Below are positions 32,868 through 43,900 of a stretch of DNA of 64,000 nucleotides, one piece after another. The translations under genes and the position numbers were made by a program. Source of the DNA: JAJRZL01 sp964557855 (GTDB lineage Bacteria > Zixibacteria > MSB-5A5 > GN15 > FEB-12); NCBI GenBank assembly GCA_964557855.1, contig CAZLBP010000001.1, positions 124,001 to 188,000 of the forward strand. The letters run 5' to 3'. The notes under the pieces were generated by a model. It searched no databases. It saw nothing but the letters and a program-made list of their open reading frames with translations, and had not been told where the DNA came from. Position 1 is the stretch's first letter, and each line of letters opens with the position of its first letter.

Positions 32868-35075
32868 CTACAAGACAATTCGATTCAGCCGCAGGGAATT
32901 CGTGACGACGAATACCGATGAAAAGGCCATTGCGGCTGCCGCCATGGTAGGGGACAAAGTCAGCTGGATCAAGGGGTAGAACAGCCCGGCTGCGACCGGG
33001 ATCGCCAGCATGTTGTAGAAGAACGCCCAGAAGAGGTTCTGCTTGATGGTTTTCATGGTCATCTGCGCCAGATCAAACATCTTGTTGACCAGATTCAGAT
33101 CATGTTTCATAAGCACCACATTAGCAGATTCTATGGCGACATCGGTGCCGCTGCCGATAGCGACACCGACGTCGGCCGCCGCCAGGGCCGGAGCATCGTT
33201 GATCCCGTCGCCGACCATGGCGACCTTAAACCCGGCCTTCTTGAATGAATCGATGATGACTTGTTTCTGATCGGGCTTGATCTCAGATTCAAAATGGTCG
33301 AATCCGGCCGCTCGGGCCACACCGGCCACGGCCCGCTTGTTATCGCCTGAAACCAACACCACCTGCTTGACCCTGGTCTTGAGCTGTGTGATCACGTCGC
33401 GCGCTTCACTGCGCAGCCTGTCCGCCACCGACAGCAATCCCGCTACTTCACCGTCCAGGGCGATAAACGCCACTGTCCGGCCCTTGGTCATTTCGGTTTC
33501 GCCGTCTTTTCGGGAGTCGCCGAATCGAATCTGTTCCTTTTCCATGAGGGCGTAGTTGCCTACCAGGAGTGTGCGCCCATTGTAGTCAGCCTTCATCCCG
33601 AATCCCGGCAGGGACTCGACGTCTTGTACGTTGCCCGGCGTCATGTCGGTCGCACGGAAGTATTTGGCGATAGCCTTCGCGATCGGGTGATCGGACTGAC
33701 TTTCGATTGAGCCCACCATGCGAACCAGCGCTCGTTCCGAAACCTGACCGTAATTCACGACCGACACGACTTCCAATTCGCCGCGGGTGAGTGTACCGGT
33801 CTTATCAAAGATTACAGTATCAACTTTTGTCAGGGTCTCGATTATATCCCCGCCCCTGATCACGATCCCCTCTCGAGCGGCCCGACCGCTCGAGGCGAGA
33901 ATAGCGGTAGGGGTCGCCAGGCCCAGCGCGCAAGGGCACGCGATAATGAGGACCGAGATCACACTCCGCACGAGCAGGTCGCTCGACGGGTCGAACCAGA
34001 GCCAGGCTAACAGGGTTATGACCGCCACACCGATGACGATCGGCACAAAGACGCCGGCTACGCGATCCGCCAACCTCTGTACAGGAGCTTTCCTGCCCTG
34101 AGCTTCGGCGACCAGACGGATTACCCGGGCGAGGAAGCTTTGTTCACCCGATGCCGACACGCGCATGGCGAACGCCGTATTGCCGTTTAAGGAGCCTCCG
34201 ATGACTTCGTCACCGGGCTTCTTGTCGACCGGGATCGATTCTCCGGTCAACATCGATTCGTCGATTGCGGCGCTGCCGTCAATGAGAATACCGTCGGCCG
34301 GGACCCGCTCGCCGGGTTTGACTTTGAGCATCATCCCGGGCTGGGCGGCCGCCGCGTCGATCTCGACTTCGACATCATTGATGACGGCCACCGTCTGCGA
34401 CGGCTGCAAGCTCACCAGCGCGCGAATAGAATCGCCCGCTCTGCTCTTTGAACGAGCTTCCAGAAAGCGACCCAGAAGAATCAGGGTGATTATCATCCCG
34501 GCCGAATCGTAGTGAAGGGGCTCCATTTGCTCCCACAGGCGAAAGGCCACTAGCGCATAGGTGCTCCACCCGAAAGCCGTCAGCGTCCCCAGGGCGATCA
34601 GGCTGTTCATATTGGCTCGGAAGCGACGGGTCTGTTTCCAGGCGTCGACAATTATCGGGCGGCCGGCCACAAATAAGACCAGGGCCGCCAACAGCCCCTG
34701 GATTGCACCGCCCCAGATATAGGAATGAATATGTCCTCCGGCAAACAGATGCCAAAGATGCATGAATACCAAAGGCAGACTCAACAACAGAGACAATGTA
34801 AAACGGTTGTAAGCCTTATTGACTTCGGCCGTATTGGCGGAAATGATGTCGGGCGTACCGATGGAAGCCCCGTAGCCCAGCTCTTCGATCCGGTTTATTA
34901 TTTCCCGAGTATCGGCGCTCTCCGTATTATGCCGGACGACCGCAGAATGGGTCGCGAAGTTGACGCGGCAGTCATTGACTCCCCGTAACTTCTGAATGTC
35001 ATTCTCGATGCCGGCAGCGCACCCGGCGCAATGCATTCCATCGATTCTGAGCGTTGTCTCTGTCGTCTTGGCCAT
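32868..35075 (-). CDS. copA: Copper-translocating P1B-type ATPase
   Basis: A 735-residue Cu+ export pump. One N-terminal heavy-metal-associated domain (GMHCAGCAAGIENDI, Cys16 and Cys19), then transmembrane helices with the CPC metal site IIACPCALGLATP, the actuator loop DESMLTGESIPVDK, the phosphorylation site FDKTGTLTRGE, the SDHPIAKAI nucleotide-binding motif and the hinge GDGINDAPALAAADVG. Conserved Asn and Met-Ser in the last helices (MAAAAMAFSSVFVVTNSLRL) point to copper(I). No copper chaperone or CopY/CueR regulator is next to it. The start ATG 35075 has no Shine-Dalgarno but lies 8 nt after a TATAAT, see promoter entry. Confidence 0.96.
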   Translation of the reverse strand: MAKTTETTLRIDGMHCAGCAAGIENDIQKLRGVNDCRVNFATHSAVVRHNTESADTREIINRIEELGYGASIGTPDIISANTAEVNKAYNRFTLSLLLSLPLVFMHLWHLFAGGHIHSYIWGGAIQGLLAALVLFVAGRPIIVDAWKQTRRFRANMNSLIALGTLTAFGWSTYALVAFRLWEQMEPLHYDSAGMIITLILLGRFLEARSKSRAGDSIRALVSLQPSQTVAVINDVEVEIDAAAAQPGMMLKVKPGERVPADGILIDGSAAIDESMLTGESIPVDKKPGDEVIGGSLNGNTAFAMRVSASGEQSFLARVIRLVAEAQGRKAPVQRLADRVAGVFVPIVIGVAVITLLAWLWFDPSSDLLVRSVISVLIIACPCALGLATPTAILASSGRAAREGIVIRGGDIIETLTKVDTVIFDKTGTLTRGELEVVSVVNYGQVSERALVRMVGSIESQSDHPIAKAIAKYFRATDMTPGNVQDVESLPGFGMKADYNGRTLLVGNYALMEKEQIRFGDSRKDGETEMTKGRTVAFIALDGEVAGLLSVADRLRSEARDVITQLKTRVKQVVLVSGDNKRAVAGVARAAGFDHFESEIKPDQKQVIIDSFKKAGFKVAMVGDGINDAPALAAADVGVAIGSGTDVAIESANVVLMKHDLNLVNKMFDLAQMTMKTIKQNLFWAFFYNMLAIPVAAGLFYPLIQLTLSPTMAAAAMAFSSVFVVTNSLRLNRIVL

Positions 35076-35083
35076 TGTTCTAT

Positions 35084-35112
35084 ATTATACAGCTATGGTC
35101 CTGATCCTGAAA
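35084..35112 (-). promoter_or_regulatory. Promoter giving a probable leaderless copA mRNA
   Basis: On the minus strand TTTCAG (35107-35112) and a perfect TATAAT (35084-35089) are 17 nt apart. Only eight bases separate TATAAT from the ATG at 35075, so transcription would begin at or one to two bases before the start codon, and no Shine-Dalgarno exists. Confidence 0.5.
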
Positions 35113-35219
35113 AGAATGTACACAATCCCCAATCTTCGGCAACAACTAAGTAAGATAGTTGCCCGTTTTCGTCCATCAAGATGACGGAATCCTGATTGTA
35201 AACGAGTATTACCGGAGCT

Positions 35220-35849
35220 CTATTTAATGCCCAGAAGCATCAGCAGGTGCGGACATCGGCGACTGAGATTGCGGCGGATTTTGGATCGAGCCCGGTGAAG
35301 ATACCAACGGACCGTTGCTTCGGGCATGCCCATCATATTGGCGACATCGTCAATGCGGCAGCCTTCGACATCCCTTAGCAGGAAGGCGGCGCGCTGTTTA
35401 TCCGTCAGAGTCTGTGCTGCTTCTTCGATGTAATCACCGATCTGATTCCGCTGGAAGACCTTTTCCGGCCCGCCCTGTTCGTCCTCGGCGAAGTGGTAGA
35501 CATTGTCCAGCGGCTCATGACGATGCCGGTGGTGTTTTCTGATGTAGTCGATCGACGCATTGACTGTTATGCGATACAGCCACGTATAGAATTTCTTCTT
35601 TTCATCATACCGCCAGATGTTCTTGGACATTTTGACAAATACGTTCTGTGTGATATCCGCAGCCTCGTCATAGTCGTTGACCATCTTATATGCCAGGGCG
35701 GCTACCTGATTGTAATATCTTCTGACCAGGTCCGTGAATGCCTGTTGGCTGCCCTTTTTGACTTCTCGGATCAGGGCTTTGACCTCGAGCTCATTGCGGT
35801 CTTCGGTCTTGATATCTATGTCGCTATTTTTCAGATACTTACGTTCCAT
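35220..35849 (-). CDS. ECF-type RNA polymerase sigma factor
   Basis: A 209-residue sigma-70 family factor. Region 2 is ALIREVKKGSQQAFTDLVRRYYNQVAALAYKM through DITQNVFVKMSKNIWRYDEKKKFYTWLYRITVNASIDYIRK; region 4 is EEAAQTLTDKQRAAFLLRDVEGCRIDDVANMMGMPEATVRWYLHRARSKIRRNL with a clear helix-turn-helix. Regions 1.2 and 3 are lacking, as in ECF factors. No anti-sigma factor gene is next to it, so control is unknown. It is single, between copA and the DUF2723 gene on the same strand. Start ATG 35849. Confidence 0.95.
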   Translation of the reverse strand: MERKYLKNSDIDIKTEDRNELEVKALIREVKKGSQQAFTDLVRRYYNQVAALAYKMVNDYDEAADITQNVFVKMSKNIWRYDEKKKFYTWLYRITVNASIDYIRKHHRHRHEPLDNVYHFAEDEQGGPEKVFQRNQIGDYIEEAAQTLTDKQRAAFLLRDVEGCRIDDVANMMGMPEATVRWYLHRARSKIRRNLSRRCPHLLMLLGIK

Positions 35850-36074
35850 GTTGCTCGACCTGATCGGTTTGCTCGATATTGATTAGAACATTCGGGGAAT
35901 AGCAATGTTCCTGTGAGTTCTCGCTAACGGACGGTATCGCAGGCAGACAATTCACCTCAGGTCTGCAGCGGTTCGACGTCCCTTTTCAAGGGTTGTGGAT
36001 TCGTGTGACCGGCCGTGCCCAATCTTCCAATGAGTTACGACAGAGTCAGGGTACTTTGACAGGACTATGGTTCT

Positions 36075-36095
36075 CGGCCGGATTTTACCCGGCCG
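36075..36095 (-). terminator. Hairpin downstream of the DUF2723 gene
   Basis: On the minus strand CGGCCGG and CCGGCCG form a perfect 7-bp GC stem with a 7-nt loop (GTAAAAT), 7 nt after the DUF2723 stop codon. No T-run follows, so it is only a candidate. Confidence 0.4.
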
Positions 36096-36102
36096 GCATC
36101 CC

Positions 36103-38874
36103 TTATTGACCGCGCTGCCCACCCGGAGACGGTGGGGTGCTGCCGACTTGATCCAGGCCCAAGAGCTGACGCACCATCGGATCATTCTGGTTGATCTTGT
36201 ACTCCGCATGCAATTCCGTAGCCCGCCTGACATCGCTGTATCGCTGTTGATTGCCGAGGACGGTTATCAGTTTGCGGAATCCATACTGGCTGTTCGGGTT
36301 ATCCGTGAAGGCTTCCCAGCTCAGGTCAATACCCTTCTCGATCATGGTCGAATCCTGCCGCATGCGTCCGATCTCGACATACACCATTCCCAGATCCTGT
36401 TTGTAGAACAGGTTGTTGGGATTGCTGGCCAGAAACGACTCGAGCGTGTCTTTGAGCTGATTCAGTAACGAATCAAAGGTCGCGGTATCACCCTGAGACA
36501 TATGCAGTTCACCGAGGAGCATATAGCTCTGCCAGTATTCCGGATAGGAATCGATAAGCTTGGTCAGAACCGCTATCGCTCTGGTTGTGTCTCCCTGCCG
36601 GATGAACTCGTCATACAACCGCGTACCGTTGACCCCATAGCTGAGAAAGACGCCGGTCGCGTTCTCGTCCCGAAATACCTCGGAATCCTCGTACCCCTCA
36701 AATCGATACGTATTCATGAAGAGATCGTATCCGGTATCGGGATCAATCAACCGGGGCGGCGGCTCTCGATCGAGCCGGTAAACGAGTCCGGCTGCGGTGG
36801 CGCGATCTCGCAAATTAAGCGGCGATTCGCCGTAGGGTGGCGAACTGAAATAAACCGGGTATTTCCACTTGTTTTCAAGTACAATTTCATCCACCATCAT
36901 GTCCTGCACTTTGACCAGTCGCCCGCCGTAGGGCGAGGCCTGCAGGTAGGTGCGCCGCTGGCGCGGTCGGTCGAGGAATGTCTTCAGGGGACGCGCCGCC
37001 ATGAGACCCGGCCGGGCCTCATAGGGATACCACAGGATCTGCTCCTGAGTCAGAGAGATGGGCACACCGTAACGGTTTTTCATCTGCGCCACGTACCAGT
37101 CCGTGTTGAGCAGGGAGAGATTGACGACTCGCACATCTTTGCGGTAGCCGTACACCTCCTGGATGCACCAGAGCGGGAAGGTGTCGTTATCGCCGGATGT
37201 GAACAAAATGGCATCCTGTTCGACAGAGTCCAGCAGATTGGCCGCGTAGTTATAGGGTATCAAGTTCTCTGAGCGGTCACAGGCATGATAGTTGTGGACC
37301 AGTGAGACGGCCGGCAAAAGAACTGCCAGAGACGAAACAGTGACAATTGTCTTTTGCAGCCCCGGATTGGAGCCCGCCAGCCGATCGCGAATGAACTGAA
37401 TGACACCGGACACACCCAGGCCCATGGCAATGCCGAAGAAGACGAAAGCCGGCGTGAAGAAATAGTCTCGGTTGCGGACCTCGAGATAGGCGTCACCCGT
37501 ACGGTCGTCATATTGTGTCCCGTCGGCGAAATTCATGTAGAGAATGAGACCGACAGAACAGACCAACAGCAAGACGAAGAACGGGATACCGATTTCCATC
37601 CGCTTGGCGATCGCCACGACGGCGCCGATCATACCGAGCAGGAAAAACGGGAAGATGAACCATATACCCGACCGGGAGTACTGTTCCTCGAAATAGGACC
37701 AGAAGCCCATGTGCGGGTGCCGGCCGAACTGGTTTTCAAACAGTCCGCGCCTCTGAAACATGCGGTCCACCATCGAAGTTTGGCCGTACTGCTTGCGGTC
37801 AAGGAAGTTGATGAAGGTGTTCCAGTCTCGCGATGGATTGTTCTCATCGATTCGCGGATTGTGGATCGAACGAATCGGTATGTACAGGTGTACCGACATG
37901 CCGATGAAAGCTACTAAGACAATGGCTAAACCGGTCTTCCACTGAAAACGCCAGTTGTGCTGCTCGGACAAGTAGCCCAATATCGAAAGTAGAATCAGGG
38001 CGCCAATCGTAGCTTTCCAGTAAAGCGAAAAGCTCATCATCACCGCTGACATCGAAGCCACGGCAATCAGAATAGCCCAGTTGATCTTCCTGTAGAGGAT
38101 GACAGCCAGCAAAATGCCCAGGACCGCCGTCATGAATTTGAACATGGCCGGCCCCCCGCGTCCATCGGCGAATATCAATATCATGGCCAGTTCCACTGCG
38201 AAAAACAGACCCACCAACGCCCAGTCCCTGGGCTCGGCGTTCTTGTTGAGCAGAAAGAAGATGGAGATTACCGGCACCACCAGAAACACCGTCATGTGAA
38301 TGCCGATGCCCAACATCGCCAGATAGAAAATCAGCACCAGTGTTTTGCCGGAGGCCATCGTTCCCCTTTGTTCGAAAAACCGGAGCGTCAACCAGACCAG
38401 ACAGGCACTGAGAGCCAGGGCAATCCCGTATACCTCGGCTTCAACCGAGTTGGCCCAGTTAGTGCGGGAAAACGCCACGAAAAAGGCGCCGGTCAACCCG
38501 CCGATATAGGCTATCACTCTGTTGAGCAGCTGGTGTTTATTATCACCAAAAAAGTAGCCCACGATGCGAACGATCAACAAGTAGCTGAACAGAGCCGTAA
38601 AAGCCGATCCGATCACGGACAGGTAGTTGATACGATGAGAGACATCCTCGACAAACGGGACCAACGCTATTATCCGGCCCAACAGGACAAAAAGCGGCGT
38701 TCCCGGAGGATGCGGGATGCCGAGCGTATACGAACAGGCAATGAACTCACCACAATCCCAAAACGAAAATGACTTTTGTACAGTCAGGGCGTACACAACG
38801 AATGATACCAGGAACACGATGGCCGCCAGAATGGCGTTGGTTCTATCGAAACGATTCGGGGATGGATCTGACAT
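36103..38874 (-). CDS. DUF2723 (TMEM260-like) multipass membrane protein with C-terminal TPR
   Basis: A 923-residue inner-membrane protein. After TNAILAAIVFLVSFVVYALTVQKSFSFWDCGEFIACS, with the acidic Asp and Glu typical of GT-C glycosyltransferases, come GIPHPPGTPLFVLLGRI and about a dozen membrane segments to ~residue 530. This is DUF2723, related to eukaryotic TMEM260 (protein O-mannosyltransferase). The extracytoplasmic part follows; the last ~180 residues have TPR-like repeats (AVLTKLIDSYPEYWQSYMLLGELHMSQGD). Likely a glycosyl or lipid-linked-sugar transferase of the envelope (inferred). ATG 38874 is preferred over TTG 38904. It stands between the ECF sigma factor and a TPR gene, same strand. 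Confidence 0.88.
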   Translation of the reverse strand: MSDPSPNRFDRTNAILAAIVFLVSFVVYALTVQKSFSFWDCGEFIACSYTLGIPHPPGTPLFVLLGRIIALVPFVEDVSHRINYLSVIGSAFTALFSYLLIVRIVGYFFGDNKHQLLNRVIAYIGGLTGAFFVAFSRTNWANSVEAEVYGIALALSACLVWLTLRFFEQRGTMASGKTLVLIFYLAMLGIGIHMTVFLVVPVISIFFLLNKNAEPRDWALVGLFFAVELAMILIFADGRGGPAMFKFMTAVLGILLAVILYRKINWAILIAVASMSAVMMSFSLYWKATIGALILLSILGYLSEQHNWRFQWKTGLAIVLVAFIGMSVHLYIPIRSIHNPRIDENNPSRDWNTFINFLDRKQYGQTSMVDRMFQRRGLFENQFGRHPHMGFWSYFEEQYSRSGIWFIFPFFLLGMIGAVVAIAKRMEIGIPFFVLLLVCSVGLILYMNFADGTQYDDRTGDAYLEVRNRDYFFTPAFVFFGIAMGLGVSGVIQFIRDRLAGSNPGLQKTIVTVSSLAVLLPAVSLVHNYHACDRSENLIPYNYAANLLDSVEQDAILFTSGDNDTFPLWCIQEVYGYRKDVRVVNLSLLNTDWYVAQMKNRYGVPISLTQEQILWYPYEARPGLMAARPLKTFLDRPRQRRTYLQASPYGGRLVKVQDMMVDEIVLENKWKYPVYFSSPPYGESPLNLRDRATAAGLVYRLDREPPPRLIDPDTGYDLFMNTYRFEGYEDSEVFRDENATGVFLSYGVNGTRLYDEFIRQGDTTRAIAVLTKLIDSYPEYWQSYMLLGELHMSQGDTATFDSLLNQLKDTLESFLASNPNNLFYKQDLGMVYVEIGRMRQDSTMIEKGIDLSWEAFTDNPNSQYGFRKLITVLGNQQRYSDVRRATELHAEYKINQNDPMVRQLLGLDQVGSTPPSPGGQRGQ

Positions 38875-39072
38875 TGGTCTTCTTATTATCTCCTGATCAG
38901 CCAAAGCCTATGGGTTTACATATTCACTGAACTACACGTTGAATTCAAGCCTACAATATAACACAACGGCTTATCGCCACAACTCTTTAATTCTACAGAT
39001 TCGCAGGCAGTAAGATTAATCAGACAACAAGGATGATCATAGATGACATATGGAGACAGAGCGGTGTTCGGC

Positions 39073-40911
39073 TCAACCCGTCTGCGAGTCTAGCTCCAAC
39101 TCCCGTAATTTCTTGCGAACCTCCGAGATAAACGGGTAGTTGGGATACGTTTCGAGGAGATGACGGTATACTTCTTTGCCTTCCGCCAGGTGAAGCGGAT
39201 CCGTCACGAACATGTCCGCCTTGATCTTGAGCCCGTACGGCAGATAATACGATTCCGGGTGGTTCACCGACAGGCGATTGACATACTCGAGAGCGGCCGT
39301 CGAATCGAATTGCTGCAGGCTCAACTGCGCCAGCTTGAACAGAGCCACATCGCCCAGCACGGCGCCCGAATCGGACGCTATCTCTTCCAGCGCCTGCTTG
39401 CTCGAATCGTAGAGCAATCTATGCTCATACAGGAGTGCCTGGGAGAGCCGGTCCAGCAGATCAACTTCCTCTCCGGCTTGATTCATGACCAGCAGTAATC
39501 GCAGGGCGTCATTGACAAAGAACCCCTGGGGATATTCGACCAGCAGGCGGTTGAAGCCGGCTCTGGACGAGTCATATTCGTTCTTGAAGAACCGTACCAG
39601 GGACACGTAAAAATCGACTTCCTCCTTGCCGTCGTTGGTCAGCCTTCTCCGTTTCAGATGCTCGAAGCCGGCCAGAGCGGAATCGAGCATACCCAGGCGT
39701 ATGTAACAATGGGGTATGGTCAGCAGGGTCTTCATATACCCGTTGCCGGCCTGATAGTTGTTGACCACTGAATCGAATATCCGCATCGCAACCCGGTAGT
39801 CCAGCAGATAGTTGAGATATATGTCACCGATACGATATGCGGCCTCCGCCTTGTCCTGTTGGCGCGGAAATTTGTTCAAGGCCGAGTCATAGACCGCAAT
39901 CGCCTCCCGGAACCGTCCCAGATGAACCAGGGCGTCGGCATACGTGAAGAAAGCGTCGGTCCGTTGCGCCAGTTCATCGTAGTGTCGCAGTATGTACTCT
40001 CCCACTCGGGCCGTCTGAGCGTACAGCTTCCGGTTGCGGCAGGTATTCATGTACTGCACGAGCGGCATGCCGGTCCCCCCCTCGAGTGAGTCCCGCAACA
40101 ATACGTAGTCAAAGGCCTGCTCATCACGGTCGGAATCCAGATAGAAATTGGAGAGCACTTCGGCCACCAGAGGATCGGGTTCCGTCTGGACTTTCTCCAG
40201 CAGGTAAGCTTCCACTTCCGCCGAGGATTCCTCGAACTGCAACAGAGAAAGCAGCTTGTTTTCGGCCTGAGCGCCCGTGCGCGAGGTATCGGCGGCGGCC
40301 ACCAGGAACTCCCGAGCCGCCAGGCGATACTGGCGCTGAATTTCCTGGATGGTACCGGCCTCGAAAGCAAACAGAGCCGGATTGTCCAAAGCTCGTCTGA
40401 GACTGTCGATCAACTCTATGGCGTGTAGCTCGAACGCATGGGACTGCATGCTGCGGACGATATTCAGGTATTGCATGGTATCCCCCGGAGGACAGAGCGA
40501 GACAGCGGTATCATATGTGCGCGCCGCTTCTTCGCGTAAGCCCTGTCGCGCCTGTGCTTCGGCCAGATACGTCCGGAAAGTGATATTGTCGGGAGCTTTC
40601 TCTATAAGACGGCGCACGAGCATTTCCGTTTTGCCGTATTGCCCGAGCTGGTTATAACACTGCCGCAACAGGTTGATTACAACCGTGTTATCTTTGTGCC
40701 GGTCATAACTGAGTTCCAACAGCGCCGCCGCCCCCTGGAAATCTCGCTCGCGGATCATCCGTCGAGCCACGGCGATTTTGTGTGCAATCTCATCCTCCGG
40801 CTTAGGGGCAAATTTGAATTCAGGAGGAGCCTTGGGCTGCTCCTCCGCAACCAGTGCCGGACCCGTCAGCGTGAGACATATCAGAATGAGAAAGACGTAC
40901 CGTCTCAACAC
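39073..40911 (-). CDS. Exported TPR protein
   Basis: A 612-residue periplasmic protein. GTG 40911 directly follows the DUF4175 stop codon (TAA-GTG) and uses a GGGAG inside that gene. The signal peptide is LRRYVFLILICLTLTGPALVA-EEQ. The remainder is an array of TPR units, e.g. ARRMIRERDFQGAAALLELSYDRH, YGKTEMLVRRLIEKAPDNITFRTYLAEAQARQG, ADALVHLGRFREAIAVYDSALNKFP and LLETYPNYPFISEVRKKLREL. TPR proteins of this kind scaffold envelope complexes. Co-translation with the DUF4175 protein suggests they act together, possibly in a Bat/MoxR-like system (inferred). Confidence 0.9.
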   Translation of the reverse strand: MLRRYVFLILICLTLTGPALVAEEQPKAPPEFKFAPKPEDEIAHKIAVARRMIRERDFQGAAALLELSYDRHKDNTVVINLLRQCYNQLGQYGKTEMLVRRLIEKAPDNITFRTYLAEAQARQGLREEAARTYDTAVSLCPPGDTMQYLNIVRSMQSHAFELHAIELIDSLRRALDNPALFAFEAGTIQEIQRQYRLAAREFLVAAADTSRTGAQAENKLLSLLQFEESSAEVEAYLLEKVQTEPDPLVAEVLSNFYLDSDRDEQAFDYVLLRDSLEGGTGMPLVQYMNTCRNRKLYAQTARVGEYILRHYDELAQRTDAFFTYADALVHLGRFREAIAVYDSALNKFPRQQDKAEAAYRIGDIYLNYLLDYRVAMRIFDSVVNNYQAGNGYMKTLLTIPHCYIRLGMLDSALAGFEHLKRRRLTNDGKEEVDFYVSLVRFFKNEYDSSRAGFNRLLVEYPQGFFVNDALRLLLVMNQAGEEVDLLDRLSQALLYEHRLLYDSSKQALEEIASDSGAVLGDVALFKLAQLSLQQFDSTAALEYVNRLSVNHPESYYLPYGLKIKADMFVTDPLHLAEGKEVYRHLLETYPNYPFISEVRKKLRELELDSQTG

Positions 40912-43900
40912 TTAGTGCGTCACTCCCGGTGCGGAACTCGCTCCTGAACTCCGGCCTTCTGCCTTCAACAGCGCCTTAAAATAGGCCTTGATCTGCTCCT
41001 CGTACTGCGGTGGGTAGGTGTCACCCAGGTAACGGCGCAGACGGTCCTCCAGGTTCACCCGGTCATTGAGAAGTTCAGCCGGCAGTTCGGGCGGTACCAC
41101 GTACAGCTGTTCCGAGGCACTGTTGGCTTTGCGCTGCTCCGTGAAATCCTTCCGTTGCAGTGACCGGCTGGCTTGAAGCATCCGCGAGTAAACACGCAGT
41201 TGCCGTTCAACGGTTTCGCTGCCGACTTCACCGTCAGCCATCGATTCCTCGACCTTTTTCATTTCCTCGGCGATATCTTCCAGGCGACCGAGCACCTGTC
41301 TGGACTGCCCGAACTCCTCGGCCAATTGCTGCAGCGACTTGCGGATGGAGCCCTGCTCTCCCGCCAGGCGCTGCAGGCCTTCCCGGGCCTGTTGACTGGC
41401 CTTCTGGCTGCCGGGGTTGTTGGACGGGTTGTTGCATTGGCTCTGGGTCTTCTGATTCAACTGATTCTGCTTGTTGCACAGTGACTCAAGCTGTGACATC
41501 TGCTTGTTGCAGTTACCGCCCTTGTTGCACTGCTGCTGCTGGTTAAGAGACTCCATCAGCCGGATTGACGCTTTGTTCAGCTTAACCATGGCATCTTTTT
41601 GAGCTCGAATAGCCTGCCGACTGTTCTTGTCCGCAAAACCGTTTACGGCCATTTCCATATTCTGGATCGCATCGTTGACCAGAAGCTGGAGCTCGGCTGC
41701 AATGAAGGGCGATTGTTTTCCCAGCTCGGCTATTCGCTGCTTCAGTCCGGCACAGGAGCCGACCAGGTCCTGCTCGGAGCCGGCCAGATCGCGCATGATC
41801 AGTGTCGACAGGTTGGCCTGGGCAGCTTCCTTGAGCAAATCTTCCTGATTGTGGGACAGATAATTGGAGTCGTCGATCGCGTCTCGAAGCGCCTTCTCAA
41901 TCTCGTCGTTCTGTTCACCCGTCATAGCCATCATCTGTTGCTGCATCGCATCCAGCATTTCCGCCAGCTTCGATGCTGCTTCGCTGCCTTCACTGGATGC
42001 CTGCTGTTTATTCTGCTGCTGCAGTGCGCCGGACATGCTCTGCATGTTCTGGTCGGCATCGGTCTTCTTGACCGACTCCAGAAACTTCTGACCCTCGGGA
42101 ATCTGGTCCATATTGGCCTGCTGCATCAAGTCCCGGAGCTCATCGGTCTCGCTCTTGAGCTGTTCGAGTCCTTCCCTCGTCTCGTCTTCCTGTTTGCTGA
42201 GAGACGGCAGCTGTTCGGCCGAGGATTCTTCCGTTTCCTGATTGGTCTTCTTCTGTTCTTCCAGAAGTTGCTCGGCCCGACGGACCATGGCTTCCATCTT
42301 CTGTTCCACCTGCATCCGTTTCAGCAGCGACAGTGTCCGATCCAGCCGATCCAGCAGTTCTTCCTGTGATAGCTGGAAGTTTTTCATGGCTTCCTGAATT
42401 TCCTGCCGGTCCATTTGGGCCAGTGCTTCCATGAGTTTCTTCTGAGCTTCCAGTAATTCCGGAGTCGCGACTTCTTCAAACAGCTTCTGGATCTGCTGGA
42501 GCTTTTCGATGATCTCCCGGCTCATGGTGGCGTGGTCGATCAACTTGTCGATCGACTTGTCCATCTGATCCGCCATCTCCTCGACATTCTGGACCAGTTC
42601 TTCGTTCTTCTCCGCCAGCGTCTCCAGCTCCTTTTGCTGTTGCCAGTCGGCTTTCACGGCGTCCTTGTTCTCGGCCTGCATCTTCCGGGCCATGTTGCGG
42701 AATCGCTCGGCCAACTCGCGACCTTCTCGTAAGAGTTGTTCCGTGCGGTTGATGCGCTGGCTGCTTTCGGCTTCGGTTTCGGCGATGATCTCGTCCAGCG
42801 AAGGCAGACGTGCGATGAACTTCCTCGACTTAGTGACCTTGGGACCGGACACGACGTCATTATCGGCCACCTCGAAATGATAGACCGCGTAGTCACCCGG
42901 GTACAGATTCAGTTGATCCATGTCCCAGTTGAACTCCACGTCACCCTCGGTCTTGATGCGGTCGGAGAAGTGCAGCACCGCCACGTGCTCCTCCGAAGGC
43001 TGCCCGCGCGATACCACGGTGTATTTGAGCACCAGCGAGGAAAACCCGAAGTCGTCGAAAATCCGTACTTTGAGCGGCAGCACCATCTCGTCGGACAGGT
43101 TGACGTCGAACCCCGGCCGCAGGACATCGATCGAGGGATATTCATCCGGGATGGCGGTGATATGGTATTTGATCGGATCGGGATTCTTTTCACCGAGGTG
43201 GTCCTGCAGTCTGATATGGTACGCGAGTGTCTTATCGACTTTGAGCGAGGACGTGGCTTGTCTGTTCGATACCGTCATCGGCACTCGACTGGAATCCTCG
43301 AGAACCAGGTGCGCCTGCTCGACCGGTAAGTTGGTCGCTATGTCCATGTTTACCCGCGTGCCGACGATGGCCGAAAAGGAACCGTTGTTCTCGTCGATAA
43401 TCAGCGGATCGAGCCCGGTGTATTCCGGATAGAACAGCGACAGTTTGATGCCGTTTACGCGTGGGCGGTCGACCACGTCGACCTTCTGTACCGGAGTAGT
43501 GACGCGGCCCGCTTCAACGTAGTAATCGAAAGAACGACTGATCTGCCGCAAAGTAATGGCGCAGGTGATGGAGTCACCGTTGGCATCGGACAGATGACGG
43601 CCCTTTTTCAGATCAATGTCGGATTCCTGCCAGTTGCCGCCTACCAAACGGTGGTAGATTGTGGCTTTGTCCGGCAAACCGTCGCCGAAAACTGCAGCTC
43701 CGATTTCAATATCACGGTATTTCACCCACTCGGAAGAGCCGGGGAACGGAACCACCCGGTAGCCCAAAGGCGGCGCTATTTCCGAGGTCGGGTTGGAATA
43801 AACCTCAAGCGAATACGAGAAAATGCCGGGCATTATCATAACGAACAGTGCCGCCACCAGCGTAGATACCACAAACAACCGACCCGTTTTCAGCAGTGGA

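Noticed and set aside
35076..35219. Plus-strand frame between copA and the ECF sigma gene
   Set aside because: It begins inside copA antisense and gives no recognisable protein; the region only holds the copA promoter.
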